64,000 bases of DNA from Aurelia coerulea (Eukaryota; Cnidaria; Scyphozoa; Semaeostomeae; Ulmaridae): positions 16,873,484 to 16,937,483 of the forward strand of contig CM076951.1 of the NCBI GenBank assembly GCA_039566865.1, in the 5' to 3' direction. Numbering within the stretch: position 1 is the stretch's first letter; each line of letters begins with the position of its first letter. The translations under genes and the position numbers were made by a program. The notes under the pieces were generated by a model that searched no databases, was not told where the DNA came from, and was given only the letters and a program-made list of their open reading frames with translations. This document shows, piece by piece, positions 45,915-56,844 of this stretch.

Positions 45915-46735
45915 CTCTTGATTTGATTTGATTTGATTAAATATCTTTAAAGAGGATGCCCCAATCACCAAGAGGTGCTTTTCATGGGGGTCCTCAAAAG
46001 TAAAAAGTTACAATGTAGGTATAAAAAATAGAAATTAATAGTAAACTACCTAAACTTAAAAAATCTTACACAGCTAAAAGCGATTACAGTCCTTCGTTAC
46101 AATTCAAAATTGTTCATTCTGTTCTTTAAAAAAATAATATGAAGATCTTTGCTTCCCCCAATTAGTTCTTGAATTCGGTAATCTAAAGTTCCCCTTATTT
46201 CGAGTATTATAGGTATGTATTTCATTACCCCTCACGTTCGCTGTGTTCACATTATTTAGCAAAGTTTTCTTTACAAATGAACTCCTGTGTGCCTTCCTTC
46301 TTTCTTCAAGTGATTCCCATTTCAAAGCAGCAAGTGCATCAGAGCTTGATGACCTGTTTGGGCGGTCCAGTATGACTTTTGCAACCTTATTCTGCAGAAT
46401 CTGAAGTGACTTCATTAATACTTTATTGTCACGGTCTCCCCATACAATATCAGCATAATCAAAAATAGGCAGCATCATTGAGTCGTACACCGTCTCTCTT
46501 TGAGCTCTAGGTAGTAGATGCTTTATTCGTCTCAGGACACCTATTCTTTGAGACACTTTTCTGGCAACTGACTCTACATGATCAGTCCAGGAGAGATTTT
46601 CACCGATGATAACTCCTAGGTATTTATAGTTGCTGACTTTTTCTAATCCCTTGCCTTCAATGCTCAGCATGTTGCAATGGCAATGTCGTCTCCCATTCGG
46701 GCCTTTGTATCTCGATGTTTCGGCTTTTATTAGGA
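45915..46735 (-). pseudogene. LINE reverse transcriptase end with (AATCA)n tail
   Basis: Minus-strand, 5'-truncated non-LTR element of a different family from the other LINEs. The frame from about 46735 to 46104 has GLEKVSNYKYLGVIIGENLS, then HLLPRAQRETVYDSMMLPIF and YADIVWGD (thumb), and ends with NFRLPNSRTNWGKQRSSYYF, a typical LINE C-terminus. The 3' end reaches a short tandem tail (TTTGAT on the plus strand) at about 45918-45940 in place of poly(A), as in L2/CR1/RTE-like groups. Catalytic motifs are not included. Confidence 0.82.
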
Positions 46736-46740
46736 TGGGA

Positions 46741-47249
46741 AGCTTCCTTCATAGATAGCTCACACTCTATAGCAACGATAAAATTTCTAAATTCTTTGGA
46801 AAGGAAGGTAGAACGGAACATCTTCTTGCACGCCCTGTGCCCGCCATTTTCTTTTAGCTGTTTAGGCCATAGGCCTAGTCAAAGAGACGAGATTTTAGTT
46901 CAAAAAGACAGACATGCAAAATAGGAAACTCAACAAACCTGCTCTTAGTCTTTCTACAGACACTTTTCAATGCTCGAATTGTTGCCTTTTTCCAGAAACA
47001 ATTTGATTTCATATACTTTCTTGGCTTGATGAGATTGTACACTGGTTTCAGAGACGTTCTTCTGTCGTTGATCGTCACAGAAAAAGAATGAATTTGGGCG
47101 CCAAAATGTCAAATGACATTTTGAACAAAAGGCTCGCGCTGCGGTGCAACCTCTACGGGGGAGAGATGTGTGCATGGCTGGATGGGCGGGATGGGGGATT
47201 CGTGTTGCGGGATGGGGGCTTTCGGTTTCTGTGTCGGTGTCGCGTTTAC
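46741..47249. other. no recognisable gene
   Basis: No supported coding region in this stretch. Confidence 0.4.
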
Positions 47250-47846
47250 CAAGGGCAGATTTTGTAATACAATAGCAACAACTGCGTTTGATTGACAGCC
47301 CAATTCAAAGCGATTAGCGACTGCAGACAAAGGAAGTTCTCTCAACCAGTAATTAAAAACAAACCAAGCCGCAGAAGTTTCCTCGAAACCAGTAGGGCAA
47401 ACTCTCGCCTTGTGCAAGCAAAAGGTGGTTTTTAAGAGAAGCTATGTGCTTATAACGAAAGAAGAAGGGCAATTCTAAAAATCTCTCTGGCGGATTTGGT
47501 TTATTTGATTCAGGAGCTGTTTTGTAGTCGTTTTATTTATGCCCTAATTACGCGAGAATTACAATGCCTTCTGTTCGGCATCTGAATCAAATAAACCAAA
47601 TCCGCCTGACAGAGCTTTAGATTTGCCCTTCTTCTTTCGTTATAAGCACATAACTTCTCTTAAAAACCACCTTTCGCTTGCACAAGGCGAGAGTTTGCCC
47701 TATTGGTTTCGAGGAAACTTCTGCGGCTTGGTTTGTTTTCAATTACTGGTTGAGAGAATTTCCTTTGTCTGCAGTTGCTAATCGCTTTGAATTGAGGTGT
47801 CAATCAAACTCAACTGCTGCTGTTGTATTACAAAATCTGTCCTTGT
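47250..47846. mobile_element. inverted-repeat element with 12-bp flanking repeat
   Basis: Arms of about 260 bp (47250-47520 and 47578-47846) pair around a 57-bp centre. The flank TGTCGCGTTTAC occurs at 47238-47249 and 47847-47858. Both arms are open in the direction away from the centre (GFEETSAAWFVFNYWL) because they are copies of each other. Confidence 0.75.
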
Positions 47847-47889
47847 TGTCGCGTTTACATTTACCATCATTTTCATATCTGACCATGTA

Positions 47890-48909
47890 GGGTAGGGTGG
47901 GGTAATTTGGGTCCACGGGGTAAAGTGGGTCTACTGAGCTTTTTGCTAGAAATATCCTTTCTCGTTAAATGGAAGAAAGGTTGGCTATTTTTCTTTTAAT
48001 GTCTACATACAAACCTGCCTTTTTGCATAAAACATTCGTCTCAGATGTATCTCCACTCGCTTTATAAAATAACTTTACTGAACGGCCTATTGTGCAAGAA
48101 TCTCAAAACCCAGGAAAACTTTCTCCTGCCACTGTTGTTTTGCTTTTCTGGTCAATCTAACGACCATGAGGTGAGAGTTTGGTCATTTACAAATGAAATA
48201 ACGTTTATTTCAAAGTCATTGACGCGATTGTTCTTTTTATATTTATTTTTTTACCAGGTGGGGTAATGTGGGCCTACTGAGAATTCAGCCACAATTCAAA
48301 TTCAACGAAGCCTTGAATTGCTTAAATTTTCGCACTTATATTCATCTTGCCACGTTGTTTTCTGTCTAAAATGCGAAAATGGGCTTCCTATTACCGCAGT
48401 TGCTGTCTCGTAACCAGTAAATTGGAGTAAACATACTGCAAACATCTTTATTTGACTGTTATTATCAAATTCGATCACTGATTTGCAAGTCGCAACGATG
48501 GTGGATCACAGCATAATAACCCTAGTTTTATTTTCGTCGCGGGAACGGGATTGCTTGCGATAGAAGGCAAAGACTGTGATTTTCTTGAATAGAGAGTAGT
48601 TGGGAAATGTAAGTCCATTAATTTTCTTAATCATTTAGCCTGTCATATTCCGATTTTGTACAAGTTTTGAAAACAGACCCACTTTTCCCGCTCGTCGGAA
48701 AAAGTGGGCCTATTTTAGTTGCCATAAGAGACAATTTTTTAAAAATATTTAACTGCCTTTGTTAGAGCTGAGATTTTTTCCCAAGAAAGAAGAAGCACTG
48801 AATGTCATTTAAACGAAACTTTTGAAATGTTTTGCATTTTAGTCTCGTTTTACCAGCTAACCATTTTGAGATTTCGCTCAATTTAGACCCACATTACCCC
48901 ACCCTACCC
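47890..48909. mobile_element. 1-kb element with GGGTAGGGTGGGGTAAT ends, TA TSD
   Basis: Ends GGGTAGGGTGGGGTAAT and reverse complement (23 of 24 terminal bases match), flanked by TA at 47888-47889 and 48910-48911. Internal copies of GTGGGGTAATGTGGGCC near 48258 and inverted CCCACTTTTCCC near 48668 suggest repeated ends. No transposase, so probably a Tc1/mariner/pogo-type non-autonomous element. Confidence 0.8.
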
Positions 48910-48911
48910 TA

Positions 48912-49466
48912 CTAAATTGCATCGTGTCATGAGACCATATACTCTCGAGTACCGAATGGTAATTCCCACGCTTCTTAACCATTGAAAAATTGTCTAACGC
49001 CCCACTTTTATTCCAACCCCCCCTTTAATAATTCTTGAAAAATTAACATGATATTGAAAATAATTTTTTAGTAATTTTACAAACATATAAAAAAGATACG
49101 CGTTTAACCATGAAAAAGACTATCTACAAATTTGTCTAGCCTCCCGCCGAATGTTCGAATCCCCCTTCCCCTTTATTATCATATGGTACCATTTCCGAAA
49201 CCCCACCCCCTCCCCTAAATTCTCTCACGACCCCCCGTTTATTCGGTTCGTGAGAGTATATATGTGGAATTTCTTCTGTTGGAGATCTTAAAAATGTTGA
49301 GTGTGAATCTCTTCAACTGGAATTGATCAGAAATTCTGCGTGTACTTTTCCCACAATGGAAATTTATAGGAAACTGTGGGTGCTAATTTCCCTTTCGGAA
49401 ACTAATTGCAAATGCGAGAGTCTCCCCACTTAGAAATTGGTGGAAATGTGCATATTTCTTGCCGTG
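48912..49466. other. no recognisable gene
   Basis: Non-coding, with runs of C and repeated GGAAA/TTTCC words similar to those at 38680-39065. Confidence 0.4.
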
Positions 49467-49688
49467 TTTTTTATGTGTCTGTTTTGTGTCTCAATGCTTA
49501 CATTTGATTTTTGAACATATGATTTTTACCACATTTTATCATTGGCGGAAACCATGGAATGTTCACTACACGTATTTTCTATAAGAAACTGCTTATAAGA
49601 AACTCTCAGATCGCCAAAAAATTAAGGAACTCCAGTACAGGGAGCATATAAATTAAGAATCTATTTACTTTGATGAAGGAAATCCTTG
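49467..49688. repeat. 220-bp segment (MITE X plus flank), copy 1, cut by Penelope cluster
   Basis: Near-identical to 56369-56589, including about 100 bp outside MITE X, so it is a segmental copy. It stops at AAATCCTTG, where the Penelope sequence begins. Confidence 0.85.
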
Positions 49689-50502
49689 TTGTAAGAAATG
49701 ATAATAAGATGAACGAAAAGAAATAAGGGGTATTTTCAACCTGTTGTTTCTCCAGGTCTGTTCTCGTAACCTCGTTGCGGTGTCAATGGTGTTATTTAAG
49801 TCTGAAGTGGGAGGTTAATGGCGAAGCATCACTTACAGAAGGGGTCTTAATTTTTCTTGGCTTATTTGTTAAATTTGGTTGTGACAAGGATATCTTTGAT
49901 ATTTTTGTGTCTTTTCAAAGCAAGGAACGGTTCATTAGGCCAAATGGCTGATAGGGTGGGGTCTTCACGAATATAGTGCCAGTGCTCTTTGATAATTTTA
50001 CCGATTTGGGAAGTAGTTGGGTCGTATGGTACGATGAATGGAAGGGGCTTGGGGAGGGCATTTTCTGGGAGGTTATTAGAGAGAACGTGTTTTTGAGTCA
50101 TTGTTGTGACCTTATTAAATTGTGTATAAATTTGAGTTTTGTTGTATCCTCTTTTAAGTAGGTCTGTACCGAGGTCCGTTAAGCATGATTTCAGTTTTAC
50201 ATCATCTGTAATGACTCGTCTGTACCTAAGGGCTTGGCTGTAAATTATACCTCTTTTTGTGGAGGCAGGATGGAATGACGTTTCATGTAATAGCCCACAG
50301 TTATCTGTTGGTTTAATGTAAAGTGAGCTTTTTAATTCTTTGTTCTCGTTTATGTGTATTTTTGTGTCTAGGAAAGAAATGTTTGTTCTGGAATACGACA
50401 TTTCGAATTTGATGGTCGCGTGAATGGAGTTGATGAACTGATGGATTTAAGGAATTTTCTCCATGGCCCCAAATCATGAAAATGTCGTCGATAAATCTTA
50501 AG
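49685..50502 (-). pseudogene. Penelope-like element copy 1, inverted, 5'-truncated
   Basis: Minus-strand 3' part of a Penelope-like element (PLE). The frame 50401-49862 has IKPTDNCGLLHETSFHPAST, then LRYRRVITDDVKLKSCLTD and PFIVPYDPTTSQIGKIIKEH, and ends ILVTTKFNK. Upstream is the RT motif C region, frameshifted by the same 5-bp deletion as copy 3. The copy begins at 50497-50502 within CTTAAG, where it joins copy 2 head to head. Confidence 0.88.
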
Positions 50503-51900
50503 AAGCATGGCAAACTTGATAATAATACGGCAGACTTCCTACACTTAAGCAACAACGTACGCACACCAGTATTTTACCTCTTACCGAAGATACACAAAAG
50601 TGAAATCCCCCCCGGCCGACCAATCGTTTCTGGCTGTAACTCCCCCACGGAAGGTCTCTCGCAATATTTAGACTTTTACCTCAAGCCAATAGTAGAATCT
50701 CTCCCATCTTATATAAAAGATACAACACACTTCCTCCAAACAATACTCCTTTCCAACCCCAACATCCCAGACAACCCAATACTAGTTACCTTCGATGTAA
50801 AATCACTATACACAAACATCCCTCAAAACGAGGGCATCCGATACAATTTGAATCAACTTATCAACTTCTATGGTGAAAACCTGCCTCTCTCCGCAGAGAA
50901 CTTGAAACAAATGTTCGAATTCATCCTAAAACAGAACTACTTCACATTCAACAATGAATACTATCTCCAAACACATGGTACTAGTATGGGGAGTCCTTTC
51001 GCCCCTAGCTATGCTAACATTTTCATGGAAGAGATCGAAAAATCTATCCTTGACGTCACAACCCACAGAGAACAACCAACATTGTGGTTAAGATTTATCG
51101 ACGGCATTTTCATGATTTGGGGCCATGGAGAAAATTCCTTAAGAGATTTCCATCAGTTCATCAACTCCATTCACGCGACCATCAAATTCGAAATGTCGTA
51201 TTCCAGAACAAACATTCCTTTCCTAGACACAAAAATACACATAAACGAGAACAAAGAATTAAAAAGCTCACTTTACATTAAACCAACAGATAACTGTGGG
51301 CTATTACATGAAACGTCATTCCATCCTGCCTCCACAAAAAGAGGTATAATTTACAGCCAAGCCCTTAGGTACAGACGAGTCATTATAGATGATGTAAAAC
51401 TGAAATCATGCTTAACGGACCTCGGTACAGACCTACTTAAAAGAGGATACAACAAAACTCAAATTTATACACAATTTAATAAGTATCCTAACCCTAACCC
51501 TAACCCTAGTAACCTCCCAGAAAATGCCCTCCCCAAGCCCCTTCCATTCATCGTACCATACGACCCAACTACTTCCCAAATCGGTAAAATTATCAAAGAG
51601 CACTGGCACTATATTCGTGAAGACCCCACCCTATCAGCCATTTGGCCTAATGAACCGTTCCTTGCTTTGAAAAGACACAAAAATATCAAAGATATCCTTG
51701 TCACAACCAAATTTAACAAATAAGCCAAGAAAAATCAAGACCCCTTCTGTAAGTGATGCTTCGCCATTAACCTCCCACTTCAGACTTAAATAACACCATT
51801 GACACCGCAACGAGGTTACGAGAACAGACCTGGAGAAACAACAGGTTGGTAATACCCCTTATTTCTTTTCGTTCATCTTATTATCATTTCTTACAACAAG
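50497..51900 (+). pseudogene. Penelope-like element copy 2, RT with telomeric tract
   Basis: Plus-strand PLE reverse transcriptase, 5'-truncated. LLPKIHKSEIPPGRPIVSG, then VTFDVKSLYTNIPQNEGI (motif A), GTSMGSPFAPSYANIFMEE (motif B) and LRFIDGIFMIWGHGE (motif C, where the second Asp is Gly; copy 3 has FIDDIF). The first residues of the open frame (50476-50496) are antisense of copy 1. Near residue 335, a stretch present in copies 1 and 3 is replaced by a CCCTAA-type tract (51487-51509), leaving the frame open. The protein ends at ILVTTKFNK (51720), without a GIY-YIG endonuclease. Confidence 0.9.
51487..51509 (+). repeat. interstitial telomeric repeat (CCCTAA type)
   Basis: CCTAACCCTAACCC followed by TAACCCTAG: about 3.8 units of the TTAGGG telomeric repeat, read as CCCTAA on the plus strand, inside the PLE copy 2 frame. 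Confidence 0.95.
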
Positions 51901-52523
51901 TGTCTGTCAGGGGGAGGCCGAGCATTCCACAGTTGGTTGGTGTTGCCTTCCCAGGAATCGCTTGCTGTGCTCCTGCTGTGTTTCGTACCAGTTCTGTTGT
52001 CCGCTCATCCAATCAAACTCAAGCAGAAATTAAATGCCGGAGGGTACACGTGCTTCCATACTCCCTACTATATAATAAGACTTTTTCCACACCTGTATAA
52101 TACTCACTCTACTACATCAGCAAGCCTGCAGATATTTCCACACCTTAAAGCAAGAAGCAATTCATACGAGACACATCGTAAAAACGTATCGTGCAGAATG
52201 GATACCAAACAAAAAAAAGAAAAGACACAAAAGCAAACAGAGCCTGCAGCCACTGATTTTACCGATGGTATGCCACTAATTTTAATTTAACACTTTACCT
52301 ACTGCCTTACATATTTTTTTTGAATCACCCTTCATTCTCATGTGGTCCCTAGAACATTAAGCCTCCTTCATGCATATTCGAATTATACTCAAATGCCACC
52401 TCCCTCTCCCTAGGAATACCCTCTTCAATTGCAAGCTGCATCGTTACCCTCGTTACGGCGGTCAGCAGCATCGTTTGGACCAATACTTCCACCGATCACG
52501 TTTCCATCGAACTAGATGATTCT

Positions 52524-53347
52524 TTGGACTTCATCATGGACAGTCAAGACAGCCTAGATAAAGAACAAGAAGCACCCCTTTCCCCAAACCTATTTGAATC
52601 TTCGCGCCCAAAACTTCCCTCCCTCCTCTCCTTGAGACCCACAGTTAGCCATAAAATGAATAAATCTCGTCTGTCCAACAAAAACAACAGGAAAAATACA
52701 CTCAAAACCAACATAAGTAAACCAACAACACCGCTCCCTTACAGTCGCCCGTCAAACTATATGCTCACCCCAACAGCCAGCGCCTTACTAAATCAAGCAC
52801 TAGAAGCATGTTCACAATTACAAAACCAACCCCATCTACCCTCCCAAAAACCCCCATGCTTCAAATAGCTGCCAAAACACAAACCCCCATTTCACATAGC
52901 CCCAACCCTTTTGCTACCTCCGCCTCACTCTTCTCCCAACAAAATTACAACCAACGACAAGAACAAACCAAGCTGCAAATCATACAAAAACTAGCATCCC
53001 TCACGTGGTCGGCAAGATACCACGAAAACAGGATTTCTGAGCTGAGTGAAAATATCGCCAGCTGTAGATACCCTGGATTCACCCTCCCAAACAACGACAT
53101 CAAAAACATAAGCAACATGTCTGAACCAACAAAGGAAAAAATAAACAAAGCTACAAAAGAATACCATCACTCCCTTTGTGAGGCACTCCAGAACCACCAT
53201 AGAGAATGCTTGGAAGTTGAGCGAAACAATACAAATGCCCTTCTCAGAACAATAACTAAAAACTATCATGACCCAGCCATGGTAGAAGACATAAAACAAA
53301 AGGCAGACGAGCTCTCCCTGTCCTACCAATTTAAAGGAAGACATTGA
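52524..53347 (+). CDS. PLE ORF1, Pro/Ser-rich then helical, frame change inside
   Basis: Two overlapping plus-strand frames, 52524-52868 and 52808-53347. The first is Ser/Pro/Asn-rich (MDSQDSLDKEQEAPLSPNLF). The second is helical and charged (RQEQTKLQIIQKLASLTWSA, HSLCEALQNHHRECLEVERN, MVEDIKQKADELSLSYQFKG). Position upstream of an RT ORF suggests a Gag-like or RNA-binding ORF1, but no known domain or zinc knuckle is seen. The change of frame lies in a C/A-run-rich stretch around 52840-52860 and may be an indel. Only this copy contains it. Confidence 0.5.
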
Positions 53348-53747
53348 CATTTAAAACAAAATTTTATAACTTTCATGTTGTCATTATCCTATTCGTATAT
53401 TCGCCGTATATTCGCTTACCCTGTTTACTACCGTATATCGTTACCTCAGTTACCTGAGTATATAAACTTATTGATTAGCTACTATTTCATTCTTCATCAA
53501 TCGTTACTGTTCACGTTGATTAACTGTGTATCTCATTTTCAACTACTGCCAAGCGCGCACGGTTCCGTTCGCCCTAATTCCACTGCACCATGCCCCCTAA
53601 GTCCACTTTCCACCTCCTTCACACAAGTATTTGTGCATTCGTGATATCACTACACCCCAAAACTTATCCATAAAACTGCCAGAACGAAACAAAAAACATC
53701 ATTAGCGGTCATTGACGGTGTTCCTCAACTGGGGTTCACCGGAGGCT

Positions 53748-53797
53748 CCTGCACTAAAAAGACGTCCCGCTCATAACGCCCCGAAACGTCGTGCAGG
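53748..53797 (+). other. stem-loop between PLE ORF1 and ORF2
   Basis: CCTGCAC (53748-53754) pairs with GTGCAGG (53791-53797). After a six-base bulge TAAAAA, GACGT (53761-53765) pairs with ACGTC (53786-53790). The 20-base loop contains CCCCGAA. Known PLEs carry hammerhead ribozymes in a comparable position, but the hammerhead core is not matched here. Confidence 0.6.
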
Positions 53798-54010
53798 TCG
53801 AGAGGCTCATGATCAATGAACTGCAAACAAAACAAACAAACAAACAAACAAAAACAAAATCTTTAGTCATAAATCTTCTTGCATACTTCCTAGCGCGTAT
53901 AACTTACTAATATACATTTTTTTCAGCTTTTAACAATATTCTTTTTAGCCACAGCACATGGACACGTAGGCCGTAACTTCAAACCCTCCCTCCAACACCC
54001 CAATGGCTCG

Positions 54011-55779
54011 TTGCATCTTAGAAGGGTCCTTCAGGTACCTAGAAAACTCAACAATCACAAAAAACCAAATTCTAAACGCAAGAAATGGTACAAAAAGCTT
54101 CATAAAATGCAGCCCACAGTCAACAACATTGTCAACTTAACGAAACACAAACTTACAACTCCACAAATAAAACTCTTAAACAAGGGTCTCTCATTTGTCT
54201 TCACGCCAAAAAGTGTCTCCCTCAACACAGTCAGAACTTCTTTCTCACAGTTTTGGAGAAAGATGTATCTGCACTACCACTTCAGAGGTAAACAAACGAA
54301 AAAACCCCCATTTTATACAAAATCCAGCTGGGAACCACCCATTCCAGACTCTAAACCACTTAAAAAATACTTAAAAGACAACCTTTCTGCCATCGAAAGA
54401 CTGTTTGAAAATCGTTTTGTGGCCCCGTGACCTCTACCTCGCAGAGGCATACAAGCAACTAAACGATCAAAACCATTATCTCAAAATAGACAACGATCCC
54501 ACCACAGAACTAGCCATCCAAATTGAGTCCTTTATCTGCAGCCTTAAGAAGCATGGCAAACTTGATAATAATACGGCAGACTTCCTACACTTAAGCAACA
54601 ACGTAAGCACACCAGTATTTTACCTCTTACCGAAGATACACAAAAGTGAAATCCCCCCCCCCCCCGGCCGACCAATCGTTTCTGGCTGTAACTCCCCCAC
54701 GGAAGGTCTCTCGCAATATTTAGACTTTTACCTCAAGCCAATAGTAGAATCTCTCCCATCTTATATAAAAGATACAACACACTTCCTCCAAACAATACTC
54801 CTTTCCAACCACAACATCCCAGACAACCCAATACTAGTTACCTTCGATGTAAAATCACTATACACAAACATCCCTCACAACGAGGGCATCCGATACAATT
54901 TGAATCAACTTATCAACTTCTATGGTGAAAACCTGCCTCTCTCCGCAGAGGACTTGAAACAAATGTTCGAATTCATCCTAAAACAGAACTACTTCACATT
55001 CAACAATGAATATTATCTCCAAACACATGGTACTAGTATGGGGAGTCCTTTCGCCCCTAGCTATGCTAACATTTTCATGGGAGAGATCGAAAAATCTATC
55101 CTTGACGTCACAACCCACAGAGAACAACCAACATTGTGGTTAAGATTTATCGACGACATTTTCATGATTTGGGGCCATGGAGAAAATTCCTTAAATCCAT
55201 CAGTTCATCAACTCCATTCACGCGACCATCAAATTCGAAATGTCGTATTCCAGAACAAACATTCCTTTCCTAGACACAAAAATACACATAAACGAGAACA
55301 AAGAATTAAAAAGCTCACTTTACATTAAACCAACAGATAACTGTGGGCTATTACATGAAACGTCATTCCATCCTGCCTCCACAAAAAGAGGTATAATTTA
55401 CAGCCAAGCCCTTAGGTACAGACGAGTCATTACAGATGATGTAAAACTGAAATCATGCTTAACGGACCTCGGTACAGACCTACTTAAAAGAGGATACAAC
55501 AAAACTCAAATTTATACACAATTTAATAAGGTCACAACAATGACTCAAAAACACGTTCTCTCTAATAACCTCCCAGAAAATGCCCTCCCCAAGCCCCTTC
55601 CATTCATCGTACCATACGACCCAACTACTTCCCAAATCGGTAAAATTATCAAAGAGCACTGGCACTATATTCGTGAAGACCCCACCCTATCAGCCATTTG
55701 GCCTAATGAACCGTTCCTTGCTTTGAAAAGACACAAAAATATCAAAGATATCCTTGTCACAACCAAATTTAACAAATAA
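54011..55779 (+). pseudogene. PLE reverse transcriptase (ORF2), copy 3, frameshifted
   Basis: Reverse transcriptase of a Penelope-like element. The N-terminal part 54011-54430 has NLTKHKLTTPQIKLLNKGLS, then SAIERLFENRF. A short internal loss changes frame near 54410, and ORF2 continues as LWPRDLYLAEAYKQLNDQNH. RT motifs: VTFDVKSLYTNIPHNEGI (A), GTSMGSPFAPSYANIFMG (B), LRFIDDIFMIW (C, catalytic DD intact). A 5-bp deletion near 55190 (relative to copy 2) shifts the frame; the rest is open at 55240-55779 and ends ILVTTKFNK. A longer C-run adds two Pro before GRPIVSG. No GIY-YIG domain follows, which places it with endonuclease-lacking PLEs (Athena/Coprina-like by general knowledge). Confidence 0.9.
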
Positions 55780-55954
55780 GCCAAGAAAAATTAAGACCCC
55801 TTCTGTAAGTGATGCTTCGCCATTAACCTCCCACTTCAGACTTAAATAACACCATTGACACCGCAACGAGGTTACGAGAACAGACCTGGAGAAACAACAG
55901 GTTGGTAATACCCCTTATTTCTTTTCGTTCATCTTATTATCATTTCTTACAACA

Positions 55955-56111
55955 AGCTATGTGGTTGAGATGTCTAGGACCTTCACGACCAGAATAAAAA
56001 TTCCGAGTCAATGCCCTACAGATTGTTGGAAAATGCAATAAGACAGCAAGATTGTACAAATCGATACTCACATTATAACTGACAAGGTCGTTGGCCTTAC
56101 CCCCCCCCCCC
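55955..56111. repeat. 155-bp segment ending in poly-C, copy 2
   Basis: Near-identical to 38483-38637. Its start overlaps the last bases of the PLE (ACAAG). Confidence 0.85.
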
Positions 56112-56368
56112 AATAATTTTACACCGGGATTAGGCAAATTAGAAAAGTGGTCCTGGAGAATATTGGGGGGGGGGCCACTGCCTCCCCCTTGCCCCCCACC
56201 CTCCCGGCGCTTCTGATTTTTATTCTATTTGCTTAGTGGTCATGCGTCTATAATTTTTTTCAAAATAGAGGCTGAAAAATTAAAGTTTGCAGGTGTGCTT
56301 TGTAAAATGCCCATGATATCAAATCATGGCTAGGCCCTTTTTCGAAACTTCGCGCAGTCATACGACCG

Positions 56369-56844
56369 GTTTTTTATGTGTCTGTTTTGTGTCTCAATGC
56401 TTACATTTGATTTTTGAACATATGATTTTTACCACATTTTATCATTGGCGGAAACCATGGAATGTTCACTACACGTATTTTTTATAAGAAACTGCTTATA
56501 AGAAACTCTCAGATCGCCAAAAAATTAAGGAACTCCAGTACAGGGAGCATATAAATTAAGAATCTATTTACTTTGATGAAGGAAATCCTTGACCTTTTTC
56601 ACTTTATTTTCATTTGTTTCCAGTATCATATTACTCGTTAAGGTACTTCAGTAATGTCTAAACATTGGAAAGGCTCGAACAATATTTCTTTGAAGTGTTC
56701 ACGAGGGCACGGGTAGTGAACATGAAGATTGTTATGGAACCTCTAAGAAACTCGTAAGAAACTCTGAGTACTCAAAATCTGATAATTTTAACAAACTTTC
56801 AGTACTGGTCCAAACTCTTAGTTTCTTATGAAAGAAATACGTGT
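56369..56844. mobile_element. MITE X, complete copy with flank
   Basis: MITE X spans about 56471-56844, with ends ACACGTATTT plus ATAAGAAACT and their complements. The part 56369-56589 duplicates 49467-49688. Internal CTCAGATCGCCAAAAAATTA is shared with the split copy at 20.4 kb. Confidence 0.8.

Larger units (their letters stand above)
51901..55956 (+). mobile_element. Penelope-like element copy 3, longest copy
   Basis: 4.06 kb following copy 2 head to tail: copy 2 ends CATTTCTTACAACAAG at 51900 and copy 3 ends with the same sequence at 55956. Order: 5' region, ORF1 (52524-53347), hairpin (53748-53797), ORF2 (54011-55779), 3' end. The tandem plus inverted arrangement is typical of PLEs. Confidence 0.85.

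Noticed and set aside
49145..49165. B-box-like GTTCGAATCCC
   Set aside because: No acceptor stem, A box or anticodon arm at the correct distance.
53760..53810. Hammerhead ribozyme near the PLE
   Set aside because: GAAAC and GTC are present, but the CTGATGA core is not; only CTCATAA occurs. Kept as a plain stem-loop.
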